Origin: Flavobacterium denitrificans DSM 15936
Lineage (GTDB): Bacteria; Bacteroidota; Bacteroidia; Flavobacteriales; Flavobacteriaceae
NCBI RefSeq assembly: GCF_000425445.1
Contig: NZ_KE384379.1
Coordinates: 62,001-126,000 of the forward strand
Direction of reading: 5' to 3'
DNA: 64,000 bases
The notes below the pieces were generated by a model that was given only the letters and a program-made list of their open reading frames with translations, was not told where the DNA came from and made no database searches. This document shows positions 26,601 to 34,072 of this stretch, one piece after another. The first letter of the stretch is position 1. Each line of letters begins with the position of its first letter. Both the position numbers and the translations under genes were made by a program.

Positions 26601-27887
26601 TTAAAATGTTTTTGAAACTTTATCAATTGCATTGATTGTAAAATCTAAATCTTCATATGTTAAAGCATCAGTGATAAACCAAGTTTCGTATGCCGATGGC
26701 GCAATATAAACGCCTTCCTGCAACAATCCGTGGAAGAATTTCTTGAAAGTTTCATTATCTCCTTTTGCTGCAGTTTGGAAATCTGTAACTGGATTTGCGT
26801 CAAAATGAACGGAAATCATTGAACCTACTCTATTGATGGTAAAAACAACATTGTTTGCTTTTAAAACCCTATCGATTCCAGCTTCTAAATAAGCTGTTTT
26901 CTCCTCTAAACGAGTAAAGATTTCCTTGTCAGAATCAAGTGCTTTCAACATGGCCAATCCAGCTGCCATAGCCAACGGATTTCCAGATAATGTTCCTGCT
27001 TGATAAACTGGACCTAGTGGTGCTAAATAATTCATGATTTCTTCACGTGCTGCAAAAGCACCAACCGGAAGTCCTCCTCCAATTACTTTTCCGAAAGTCA
27101 CGATATCAGCATCAATGCCGTATAATTCTTGAACACCACCACGAGCCAAACGGAAACCAGTCATTACCTCATCAAAAATCAATAAAATTCCGTTTGCTGT
27201 ACACAATTCTCTTAAACCTTCCAAGAAACCTTTTGCAGGCGGAATACAACCCATATTTCCTGCAACTGCTTCAATAATAATTGCTGCAATTTCTCCTTTA
27301 TTTGCTTCGATTAACGTTTTTACGTTTTCTAAATCATTGTATTTAGCCAATAAAGTATCTTTTGCAGTTCCTTCTGTAACGCCTGGACTATTTGGTGAAC
27401 CAAAAGTTACAGCGCCACTTCCTGCCTGAATCAAAAACGAATCTGAATGTCCGTGATAACAACCTGCAAATTTGATGATTTTATCTCTTTTTGTAAATCC
27501 TCTTGCAAGTCGAATCGCGCTCATACAAGCTTCTGTTCCCGAATTTACAAAACGAATTTTATCGATATTTGGAACCATAGAAACCGCCAAAGCAGCGATC
27601 TCTGTTTCCAATTCTGTTGGCATTCCAAATGAAGTTCCAAGTTTAGCTTTTTCAACTACAGCATCCACAACTGGCTCGTACGCATGACCTAAAACCATTG
27701 GCCCCCATGAGTTGATATAATCAATTAATTTATTTCCGTCTTCATCATACAAATAAGCACCTTTAGCACTTTTTACAAAAATCGGAGTTCCGCCAACTGC
27801 TTTAAACGCTCTTACTGGTGAATTTACTCCTCCTGGAATTACTTTTTCTGCTTCAGCAAAAAGCTGACTACTTCTTTTATATAACAT
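26601..27887 (-). CDS. hemL: glutamate-1-semialdehyde 2,1-aminomutase
   Basis: 428 residues, normal length. Conserved elements: the N-terminal VIPGGVNSPVRAFKAVGGTP, NSGTEACMSAIRLARGFT (about 115-132), the cofactor-contacting Asp in LIFDEVMTGFR, and the Schiff-base Lys267 in TFGKVIGGGLPVGAF. The enzyme converts glutamate-1-semialdehyde to 5-aminolevulinate, the precursor of haem. No other haem gene is nearby. It is the last gene of a likely minus-strand run (PLP deaminase, glucosaminidase, small membrane protein, hemL) ended by a hairpin. Confidence 0.97.
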   Translation of the reverse strand: MLYKRSSQLFAEAEKVIPGGVNSPVRAFKAVGGTPIFVKSAKGAYLYDEDGNKLIDYINSWGPMVLGHAYEPVVDAVVEKAKLGTSFGMPTELETEIAALAVSMVPNIDKIRFVNSGTEACMSAIRLARGFTKRDKIIKFAGCYHGHSDSFLIQAGSGAVTFGSPNSPGVTEGTAKDTLLAKYNDLENVKTLIEANKGEIAAIIIEAVAGNMGCIPPAKGFLEGLRELCTANGILLIFDEVMTGFRLARGGVQELYGIDADIVTFGKVIGGGLPVGAFAAREEIMNYLAPLGPVYQAGTLSGNPLAMAAGLAMLKALDSDKEIFTRLEEKTAYLEAGIDRVLKANNVVFTINRVGSMISVHFDANPVTDFQTAAKGDNETFKKFFHGLLQEGVYIAPSAYETWFITDALTYEDLDFTINAIDKVSKTF

Positions 27888-27928
27888 TTTTCTATTTTAG
27901 ATTTTTGAGTTTAGATTTTAGATTTAAA

Positions 27929-28180
27929 TTATCGACTTAAACCTTGATCCCTTACAAACTCATTGAAATATTTTTGTTCTATTTGTTCTTCTTTGGTAAG
28001 TTCTTGAATTGTCAAATCTGATTGCCCTATTGGCGAAAAAAATCTCCATTTCCAAGTTGGTCTATGTTTTATGAAAAAGTGTTTTTCTGGAAACTCATCG
28101 TGGCGATAAACACCGCAAAAAAGTCTGATAGTTAAAACTACGACAGAAATAAAAATTACAATTGAAATTTTCTTCTTCAT
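27929..28180 (-). CDS. small membrane-anchored protein of unknown function
   Basis: 83 residues. One N-terminal hydrophobic segment (ISIVIFISVVVLTIRLFCGV) is followed by a soluble basic/aromatic part (KHFFIKHRPTWKWRFFSPIG) and an acidic, Gln-rich tail ending DQGLSR. No family is recognised. It sits between the glucosaminidase and hemL genes with short gaps, which supports it being real. A tandem hexamer (ACTGAG) lies just before its start. Orientation of the tail (periplasmic or cytoplasmic) cannot be decided. Confidence 0.65.
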   Translation of the reverse strand: MKKKISIVIFISVVVLTIRLFCGVYRHDEFPEKHFFIKHRPTWKWRFFSPIGQSDLTIQELTKEEQIEQKYFNEFVRDQGLSR

Positions 28181-28192
28181 TATTTACTGAAA

Positions 28193-28216
28193 ACTGAGAC
28201 TGAGACTGAGACTGAA
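28193..28216. repeat. tandem hexamer (ACTGAG)3 ACTGAA
   Basis: Four perfect or near-perfect 6-base units lie in the 39-base gap between the glucosaminidase stop and the small membrane protein start. A change of copy number would alter the spacing ahead of that start codon. Related CAGTTTCAGT text occurs at about 33727-33752. Confidence 0.7.
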
Positions 28217-28219
28217 CAC

Positions 28220-29119
28220 TTATTTAACCTTCAACTTCTGTCCAATTGAAATCGCATTATCCGTCAAATTATTTTTTTGTTTTAAATCATCGACCAATAA
28301 ATTGAATTTTTTTGAAATTGAATATAGTGTATCTCCTTTTTGAACTTCATATAAATTAGGATCGTTGGAGTCCAAATTTATCTTTGGATCAGAATTCACA
28401 TTATAAGATGATTTTTTTGTTGGAGCTGTTTTATTAATTGCAACATAATTTTTCCCTGTAATCTGACAATCATATTGATGCAAATTATAACGTTCAATAT
28501 AGCTTATCAATTTATCTGGATAATTAGGATCTGTAGCATAACCACAAGCTCTCAGTCCTTTTGCCCAAGCTTTATAATCGTCTTTTTCATAAGTAAACAA
28601 AGATTCATATCTCTTTTTCCCAACCAAAAATAGTGCGTGATCTCTATAAGATTCTGATGCGTGAGGATATTTCCTAAAACATTCTTGAGCCGAATCATCG
28701 TCGTGGCGTACACTCTCTCCCAACCAATCTTTATGGCATTTTATTCCGAAATGATTATTAGCTTCAAGCGCCAAATCTCCTTTTCCTGCGCCAGATTCTA
28801 AAATTCCTTGCGCCAAAATAATACTCGCGGGAATTCCATAAGTTTTCATATTTCCCATTGCAATATCTTTAAATTGAAAGATATAATTATTGATTAAATC
28901 ACTAGTTACAACGGTTTTTGAAGTAGACTGAATAACCTCAGTTGTATTATTTGTAGAAGGATAATTTTTACCTATTGGTTTAGCCACCGGGCTTTTTTTA
29001 ACCGAAGCTGTTTTGGCTTGAGTGGCTGCCACTTTTTTAGTCGTCGCTATAACAGGCTTGCTAGATGAGCAGCTTGCTAAGACTAATATTACGAGAAGTA
29101 ATATACTTTTTTTAATCAT
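28220..29119 (-). CDS. lipoprotein with glucosaminidase domain and C-terminal LysM
   Basis: 299 residues. The signal peptide MIKKSILLLVILVLASC has a lipobox and is followed by a Lys/Ala/Thr-rich linker. A glucosaminidase-type muramidase domain (about 80-215) shows IILAQGILESGAGKGDLALE with the catalytic Glu, and NNHFGIKCHKDW. The C-terminal LysM domain (about 252-299, YEVQKGDTLYSISKKFN) binds peptidoglycan. It is expected to cut the glycan strands of the cell wall while anchored to a membrane. Its start overlaps the end of the PLP deaminase gene by 8 bases, so translation is coupled. Confidence 0.9.
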   Translation of the reverse strand: MIKKSILLLVILVLASCSSSKPVIATTKKVAATQAKTASVKKSPVAKPIGKNYPSTNNTTEVIQSTSKTVVTSDLINNYIFQFKDIAMGNMKTYGIPASIILAQGILESGAGKGDLALEANNHFGIKCHKDWLGESVRHDDDSAQECFRKYPHASESYRDHALFLVGKKRYESLFTYEKDDYKAWAKGLRACGYATDPNYPDKLISYIERYNLHQYDCQITGKNYVAINKTAPTKKSSYNVNSDPKINLDSNDPNLYEVQKGDTLYSISKKFNLLVDDLKQKNNLTDNAISIGQKLKVK

Positions 29120-30020
29120 TGGTTATGAGTGTTGGTAATTTTTTCTGCTTCAACTTTATATTCATGCCGCTAATGCCCTGCAATCCGCCGGTGTGAATAA
29201 GTAAAATTTTTGAATGTGCAGGAAAATAATTTTTGTTGATTAAATCTATAACGCCAAAAACCATTTTTCCTGTATAAATTGGATCTAAGGGCACTTTATT
29301 TTCTTCAAAAAAAGCATTGATAAATTCAATTAATTCTAAATTTATTTTGCCATAACCTCCAAAATGATAGTCAGAAACTAATTCCCAGTTATCTTTTTTT
29401 GCAAAAATACGAATTTCATCGTTTAAAAAATCACCTTTTAATGCCGGAAAACCTAAAATTTTCTGATTAGGCAATGCACTATTTATTAATCCTGAAATTG
29501 TTCCGCCGGTTCCTACAGCGCAACAAACATAATCAAAAACCGAATCTTCTTCTGTTAAAATTTCTTCACACCCTTTTACAGCGAGTTCATTTGTACCGCC
29601 TTCAGGAACTAAATAAAAATCACCAAACTTAGTTTTCAGTTTTTCTATAAAAGATTCTTCACTTTTTAAACGATACTCTTCTCTCGAGACAAATTCAAAT
29701 TCCATTCCGTTTTCCTGAGCAAATTTTAAAGTCGGATTTTCTTCAATTTTATCCAAAAGCTCATCGCCTCGAATAATTCCAATAGTTTTAAATCCTTGTT
29801 CTTTTCCTGCAAAAGCAACCGCCGCAATATGGTTAGAAAATGCTCCTCCAAAAGTCAAAAGTGTGTTTTTATTTTCGGCTTTCGCCTGAAGCAAATTATA
29901 TTTCAGTTTTCTAAATTTATTTCCCGAAACAAACGGATGAATGAGATCTTCTCGTTTTATTGTCAGAGAGATAGCATTGGAAAAATTAATATTGATATGT
30001 TGATTGAAAACTGGATTCAT
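29112..30020 (-). CDS. PLP-dependent ACC deaminase/D-cysteine desulfhydrase family enzyme
   Basis: 302 residues, fold-type II PLP enzyme. The PLP lysine lies in HPFVSGNKFRKLKYNLLQA. FGGAFSNHIAAVAFAGKE supplies the Ser and Asn that bind substrate carboxylate, and VGTGGTISGL is the phosphate loop. The family includes 1-aminocyclopropane-1-carboxylate deaminase and D-cysteine desulfhydrase. Most Flavobacterium members are annotated generically and probably act on D-amino acids. It overlaps the glucosaminidase gene by 8 bases and heads the minus-strand run. Substrate is not decidable from sequence alone. Confidence 0.88.
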   Translation of the reverse strand: MNPVFNQHININFSNAISLTIKREDLIHPFVSGNKFRKLKYNLLQAKAENKNTLLTFGGAFSNHIAAVAFAGKEQGFKTIGIIRGDELLDKIEENPTLKFAQENGMEFEFVSREEYRLKSEESFIEKLKTKFGDFYLVPEGGTNELAVKGCEEILTEEDSVFDYVCCAVGTGGTISGLINSALPNQKILGFPALKGDFLNDEIRIFAKKDNWELVSDYHFGGYGKINLELIEFINAFFEENKVPLDPIYTGKMVFGVIDLINKNYFPAHSKILLIHTGGLQGISGMNIKLKQKKLPTLITND

Positions 30021-30063
30021 TTTTTTAAGTTGAAAGTCGAAAGTGATAATTCATTATTATTTT

Positions 30064-30405
30064 TTAAAGCTTATCGCTTTTTATATAATGTAAAAACTGA
30101 AAAAATGATCGATTTTTCAAATAATTCATGTCGGTTTCTTTCGCGTAAGCTTCTCTTTCAAAACTTATATTTCGATAGGCCAAAGCGCCGTTTTTGTATT
30201 GAATGAAACGAATGAGATATTCTAAAAAATACCAAACAAAAAACGGAAGTATTAAAAGTTCTAATTGTTGTCTCAAATGAATTTTTTCATGATTTACAAA
30301 AACTCCATTTGTTTTGTCAAAATCATATTTCACCAATACAAACGGAAATACAGCCATTCCTCGATATCCTTTCGGAATTAAATATTTGGCAACAATCAGA
30401 AACAT
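30064..30405 (-). CDS. small membrane protein with HExxH motif
   Basis: 113 residues, not matched to a named family. NHEKIHLRQQLELL at about 38-51 contains H39-E40-x-x-H43, and FEREAYAKE at 82-90 supplies a possible third ligand (Glu85). Between them lies one hydrophobic stretch (LLILPFFVWYFLEYLI). The arrangement recalls minimal membrane metallopeptidase-like proteins, where HExxH binds zinc and a downstream Glu completes the site. Activity is not proven. It lies 43 bases upstream of the PLP deaminase gene on the same strand and may belong to that transcript. Confidence 0.7.
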   Translation of the reverse strand: MFLIVAKYLIPKGYRGMAVFPFVLVKYDFDKTNGVFVNHEKIHLRQQLELLILPFFVWYFLEYLIRFIQYKNGALAYRNISFEREAYAKETDMNYLKNRSFFQFLHYIKSDKL

Positions 30406-30521
30406 TGGCTGTAAAATTTATAAATTTGTAGCTATAAAATTATTCGATTTCAATAAATTCATAATCAAATATTTTTATTTTTGATTTTTAAAGTTATCGA
30501 AAACGAACGCAAAGCAGGTTT

Positions 30522-30704
30522 ATGAAAGAGCAAAGTAATGAAAATAAATTAATCGAAGGCGAAGATTTTTACTATACGCCCGAAGGTTACAAATGCTTTA
30601 CTGAAAAACATCATTTAAAAAGAGGTTATTGCTGTAAAAGCGGTTGCCGTCATTGCCCGTACGGATTTGATAAACGAACAGGGGAAATTAAAAAAATGAG
30701 ATAA
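30522..30704 (+). CDS. DUF5522 cysteine-rich small protein
   Basis: 60 residues. GEDFYYTPEGYKCFTEKHHL is followed by the Cys cluster RGYCCKSGCRHCPYGFDK. This Cys-Cys-x-x-x-Cys-x-x-Cys-Pro arrangement is the hallmark of DUF5522, widespread in Bacteroidota and usually under 70 residues. The four Cys probably bind a metal ion or cluster. There is no signal peptide. It is divergent from the HExxH membrane protein gene and followed by a repeat-rich 459-base gap. The biochemical role is unknown. Confidence 0.85.
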   Translation: MKEQSNENKLIEGEDFYYTPEGYKCFTEKHHLKRGYCCKSGCRHCPYGFDKRTGEIKKMR

Positions 30705-31163
30705 TTTGAAAATATGTCAATTAGATAATTCCAAAATCTACAATCAACAATCTAAAATATTATATGGATATCCATTCAAGAAAATTCAGGATTAAGATCC
30801 ACAAATCCTATCATAGGTCGGATATCCGTTATCCTTAGTTTTTTTATTTAGAAAATGTGTCAATGTGACAATGAGTCGATTTGAAAATGAGAATTATTTC
30901 AGATCAATTTACATTGACAGGGATTTCGCTCCTATGGAGCTTTTACCAACTGACCGTATTGTTTTCTACAAATATTACGCCTTTCCAATGCTGAAAAAAT
31001 AAATCCGTTAGGATTGTAATATTTATAGAAATAAAATTTATCGGTCAGAATTTAAGTCCTAGCGGGACGAAATAATCTAAAAAAACAAAAAATTAATCTG
31101 TTGTTAATCTAACCGCAATATCTTAGCATCTTAGATCCTCAGCACCTTAGAATCTTAAAAAAA
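30705..31163. other. 459-base intergenic region filled with repeats
   Basis: It contains GATAAT/TGTCAATTAG words (30714-30736 and 30858-30890), an ATCTAAAAT-type word (30738-30762), two GGATATCC palindromes (about 30764-30771 and 30819-30826), a 151-bp MITE-like inverted repeat (30923-31073), and a CTTAG word array (31122-31160) directly before hutU. No ORF with coding character was seen and no clear hutU promoter was identified. Confidence 0.6.
30923..31073. repeat. MITE-like imperfect inverted repeat, 151 bp
   Basis: The left arm 30923-30977 (starts ATTTCGCTCCTATGGAGC, includes CTGACCG and ACAAATATTAC) and the right arm 31016-31073 (ends in CGGTCAG...GTCCTAGCGGGACGAAAT) are complementary with mismatches over more than 50 bases. 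The 38-base centre (about 30978-31015) holds no ORF. It is compact, symmetrical and free of genes, like a miniature inverted-repeat element. Confidence 0.6.
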
Positions 31164-33140
31164 ATGACTTTCAAAGAACAAATACAGCAAGGAATTCCTT
31201 CAATATTACCTCAAAGAAAAGAATACGATCCAGCAATTAATCACGCTCCAAAACGAAAAGAAATTCTTTCGGCAGAAGAGAAAAAACTGGCTTTAAAAAA
31301 TGCTTTGCGCTATTTTGAACCAAAACATCACGCTGAATTAATTCAGGAATTTTCAGAAGAATTAGAAACTTACGGTCGTATTTATATGTACCGTCTTCGT
31401 CCGGATTACAGAATGTATGCAAGACCAATCGACGAATATCCGGGAAAATCTCTACAGGCAAAAGCCATTATGCACATGATTCAGAATAATTTGGATTATG
31501 CTGTAGCGCAACATCCGCATGAATTGATTACTTATGGAGGAAACGGAGCGGTTTTCCAAAACTGGGCGCAATATTTATTGACGATGCAATATTTGTCTGA
31601 AATGACAGATGAGCAGACTTTAACCATGTATTCTGGACATCCGATGGGATTATTTCCTTCACATTCTGAAGCTCCAAGAGTTGTCGTGACAAACGGAATG
31701 GTAATCCCGAATTATTCTAAACCGGACGATTGGGAAAAAATGAATGCTTTAGGCGTTTCGCAATACGGACAAATGACTGCGGGAAGTTACATGTACATTG
31801 GTCCACAAGGAATTGTGCACGGAACTACAATTACAGTTTTAAATGGTTTCAGAAAAATAAAACAAAATCCTGAAGGAAGTTTATTCGTTACTTCCGGACT
31901 TGGAGGAATGTCAGGCGCACAGCCAAAAGCAGGAAATATTGCGGGATGTATTACGGTCTGCGCCGAAGTGAATCCGAAAATCACTAAAATTCGTCATGAG
32001 CAAGGATGGATTAATGAAATTGTAACTTCAACTGAAGAATTGGTTCAGAGAGTTACTTTGGCGAAAGCCAATAAGGAAACGGTTTCTATCGCTTATTTGG
32101 GAAATGTGGTTGACGTTTGGGAATGTTTCGATAAAGAAAACATCAAAATTGATTTAGGTTCAGATCAGACTTCGCTTCACAATCCTTGGGCTGGTGGCTA
32201 TTATCCTGTCGGAATTTCTTTTGAGGAAGCGAATGAAATGATGGCAAATAATCCGGAATTATTCAAAGAAAAAGTTCAGGAATCATTGCGCAGACAAGCT
32301 TTGGCAATAAATAAACACACTGCAAAAGGAACTTACTTTTTCGATTACGGAAATGCCTTTTTATTAGAAGCTTCTCGTGCGGGCGCCGATGTAATGGCCG
32401 AAAATAATATCGATTTTAAGTATCCAAGCTACGTTCAGGACATTATGGGCCCAATGTGTTTTGATTACGGTTTTGGTCCTTTCAGATGGGTTTGTGTTTC
32501 AGGAAAACCGGAAGATCTTCAAAAAACGGATGCAATTGCTTCGAAGATTTTAGAAGAAATGGCAAAAACAGCTCCAAATGAAATTCAGCAACAAATGCAG
32601 GACAACATTAAATGGATAAAAGGTGCACAAGAAAATAAATTAGTTGTGGGTTCTCAGGCAAGGATTCTTTACGCTGATGCGGAAGGAAGAATTAAAATTG
32701 CTGAAGCATTCAACCAAGCCATTGCAAAAGGCGAAATTGGAGCCGTTGTTTTAGGACGCGATCATCATGACGTTTCAGGAACAGATTCGCCTTATAGAGA
32801 AACCTCAAACATTTATGATGGATCTCGTTTTACTGCTGATATGGCGATTCATAACGTAATTGGAGACAGCTTTAGAGGCGCAACTTGGGTATCAATTCAC
32901 AATGGCGGCGGCGTTGGCTGGGGCGAGGTTATAAATGGCGGATTTGGTATGGTTCTTGATGGCTCTAAAGAAGCTTCAAAACGTTTAGCATCAATGCTTT
33001 TTTGGGATGTTAATAACGGAATTTCAAGAAGAAGCTGGGCTCGAAATGATGAAGCAATTTTTGCGATAAAAAGAGCAATGCAAGTGGAGCCTTTACTAAA
33101 AGTAACTTTACCTAATATAGTTGACGAAACGCTATTTTAG
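31164..33140 (+). CDS. hutU: urocanate hydratase (long form)
   Basis: 658 residues, about 100 longer than the roughly 550-residue enzyme of Bacillus or Pseudomonas. The urocanase core is clear: YGGNGAVFQNWAQYLLTMQY, TLTMYSGHPMGLFPSH, GLGGMSGAQPKAGNIAG (NAD-binding glycine region), and ARAGADVMAE and GPFRWVCVSGKP regions. The C-terminal RDHHDVSGTDSPYRETSNI and NGGGVGWGEVINGGFGM also match. The enzyme adds water to urocanate in histidine breakdown, using tightly bound NAD+. No hutH, hutI or hutG gene is in the window, so the pathway genes are scattered. The long form is usual in Bacteroidota. Confidence 0.95.
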   Translation: MTFKEQIQQGIPSILPQRKEYDPAINHAPKRKEILSAEEKKLALKNALRYFEPKHHAELIQEFSEELETYGRIYMYRLRPDYRMYARPIDEYPGKSLQAKAIMHMIQNNLDYAVAQHPHELITYGGNGAVFQNWAQYLLTMQYLSEMTDEQTLTMYSGHPMGLFPSHSEAPRVVVTNGMVIPNYSKPDDWEKMNALGVSQYGQMTAGSYMYIGPQGIVHGTTITVLNGFRKIKQNPEGSLFVTSGLGGMSGAQPKAGNIAGCITVCAEVNPKITKIRHEQGWINEIVTSTEELVQRVTLAKANKETVSIAYLGNVVDVWECFDKENIKIDLGSDQTSLHNPWAGGYYPVGISFEEANEMMANNPELFKEKVQESLRRQALAINKHTAKGTYFFDYGNAFLLEASRAGADVMAENNIDFKYPSYVQDIMGPMCFDYGFGPFRWVCVSGKPEDLQKTDAIASKILEEMAKTAPNEIQQQMQDNIKWIKGAQENKLVVGSQARILYADAEGRIKIAEAFNQAIAKGEIGAVVLGRDHHDVSGTDSPYRETSNIYDGSRFTADMAIHNVIGDSFRGATWVSIHNGGGVGWGEVINGGFGMVLDGSKEASKRLASMLFWDVNNGISRRSWARNDEAIFAIKRAMQVEPLLKVTLPNIVDETLF

Positions 33141-33186
33141 TCAAAAGTTCTCTTTTTTAAAACGAGAACATTTAATTTTTAAACAT

Positions 33187-33726
33187 ATGAAAACATTCAA
33201 ATTAGTACCGATTTTTCTGCTTTTAATGCTTTTAGCTTCTTGCGACACGGTAAGTGTTTATTCTGACTATGATAAAAATGTCGATTTTGCGCCCTATAAA
33301 ACTTATGCTTATTTTAAGCCCGGAATTGACAAGGTCGAAATTTCTGATTTGGATAAAAGACGTATTCTTCATGCGATCGACGATCAAATGCAAGCTAAAG
33401 GTTTTACAAAAAGCGAAAACCCAGATTTGTTAATCAATATATTTACTAAATCGAGAGAACAGCTTAGCGTAAATCAATTTAGCGCTGGATGGGGTTACGG
33501 CTGGGGATACGGATGGAATCCTTACATGATGTACGGAGGAACAACAACAGTTTCTAGCTCTACTGAAGGAACTTTGTTTATTGATTTAATCGACGCGAAA
33601 AAGAAAGAAATGATTTGGCAAGGTGAAGGCGTTGGAACATTGACTAAAAACGTTGATAAAAAAGATGCTAAAATTACAGAATTCGTAAGCAAAATTTTAG
33701 CACAATATCCGCCAGTTAAAAAATAG
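33187..33726 (+). CDS. DUF4136 lipoprotein
   Basis: 179 residues from the ATG at 33187. A longer reading would overlap the hutU stop and has no signal peptide at its start. MKTFKLVPIFLLLMLLASC provides signal and lipobox. The mature part VSVYSDYDKNVDFAPYKTYAYF is the DUF4136 signature, followed by DPDLLINIF-type strands and a Gly/Trp/Tyr-rich insert (GWGYGWGYGWNPYMMYGG). The domain occurs in outer-membrane lipoproteins of Gram-negative bacteria; function is unknown. It lies 46 bases after hutU and may share its transcript. Confidence 0.85.
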   Translation: MKTFKLVPIFLLLMLLASCDTVSVYSDYDKNVDFAPYKTYAYFKPGIDKVEISDLDKRRILHAIDDQMQAKGFTKSENPDLLINIFTKSREQLSVNQFSAGWGYGWGYGWNPYMMYGGTTTVSSSTEGTLFIDLIDAKKKEMIWQGEGVGTLTKNVDKKDAKITEFVSKILAQYPPVKK

Positions 33727-33774
33727 TTTTCAGTCACAGTTTCAGTTTGCAGCTTTTTATAAAAATTCAAATAG

Positions 33775-33807
33775 TTGTAAACTTTCCAAAAAAAAATAAT
33801 ACTTTTG
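33775..33807 (+). promoter_or_regulatory. ilvA leader promoter
   Basis: TTG at 33775-33777, a 22-base spacer, then TACTTTTG (33800-33807), which is a full TAnnTTTG match. Transcription would begin about 7 bases downstream, shortly before the leader ATG at 33828. Confidence 0.68.
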
Positions 33808-33827
33808 CTACTCAATCAGCTAAAAAA

Positions 33828-33887
33828 ATGAAAAACTTTAACAACATTATTATCGCTATTATTAGCATTATTGCAATTCAGCAGTAA
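33828..33887 (+). CDS. isoleucine-rich leader peptide of ilvA
   Basis: A 19-codon ORF: MKNFNNIIIAIISIIAIQQ then TAA. Eight of eleven consecutive codons (33846-33878) are Ile. It begins about 20 bases after a consensus -7 box, is followed by mutually exclusive hairpins, and precedes ilvA, whose product makes the first committed intermediate of isoleucine synthesis. These are the hallmarks of a transcription-attenuation leader peptide. When charged tRNA-Ile is scarce the ribosome should pause on the Ile run. No Shine-Dalgarno is seen, as is usual in this phylum. The call rests on sequence logic; conservation was not checked. Confidence 0.85.
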   Translation: MKNFNNIIIAIISIIAIQQ

Positions 33888-33891
33888 TGGC

Positions 33892-33934
33892 GAGGTGTTA
33901 TATAAGTTTGTAAAATATAATTTATAAAAACCTC
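33892..33934 (+). promoter_or_regulatory. antiterminator of the ilvA attenuator
   Basis: GAGGT (33892-33896), which starts 5 bases after the leader stop codon, can pair with ACCTC (33930-33934). Extension through TT and TATAA (to 33905) against TTATA and AA (33922-33928) adds pairs around one mismatch and one bulge, giving about 12 pairs. This structure uses the 5' half of the terminator stem and so excludes it. A ribosome reaching the leader stop would cover GAGGT and permit termination; one stalled on the Ile codons would leave it free. Confidence 0.75.
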
Positions 33935-33957
33935 CCAAAACGGGAGGTTTTTTATTT
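33927..33957 (+). terminator. attenuator terminator before ilvA
   Basis: The stem AAAACCTCCC (33927-33936) / GGGAGGTTTT (33942-33951) has a 5-base loop and a T-rich tail. It lies between the leader peptide and ilvA on the same strand, with no gene of its own to end, which is the expected layout for attenuation. Confidence 0.88.
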
Positions 33958-33976
33958 TAAAAAATAATTAAAAGTC

Positions 33977-34057
33977 GCCACGAATTACACGAATAAACAC
34001 GAATTACTTTTTAAGCTTTAAAAATAAAAATTAGTGCTAATTCGTGTAATTCGTGGC
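33977..34057. repeat. inverted repeat of the CACGAATTACACGAAT family
   Basis: GCCACGAATTACACGAAT (33977-33994) is exactly complementary to 34040-34057, with a 45-base centre containing a further CACGAATTA copy. It lies between the attenuator terminator and the ilvA start, so it is in the ilvA leader RNA. A partial relative occurs at 47781-47800. Confidence 0.8.
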
Positions 34058-34072
34058 AAAAAACAAAACATC

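Noticed and set aside
33121..33186. Earlier start of the DUF4136 lipoprotein overlapping hutU
   Set aside because: The extension hides the signal peptide and lipobox, which begin cleanly at the ATG at 33187.
34034..34072. Earlier start of ilvA at 34034
   Set aside because: It would begin inside the inverted repeat and adds 13 residues that do not resemble the family N-terminus.
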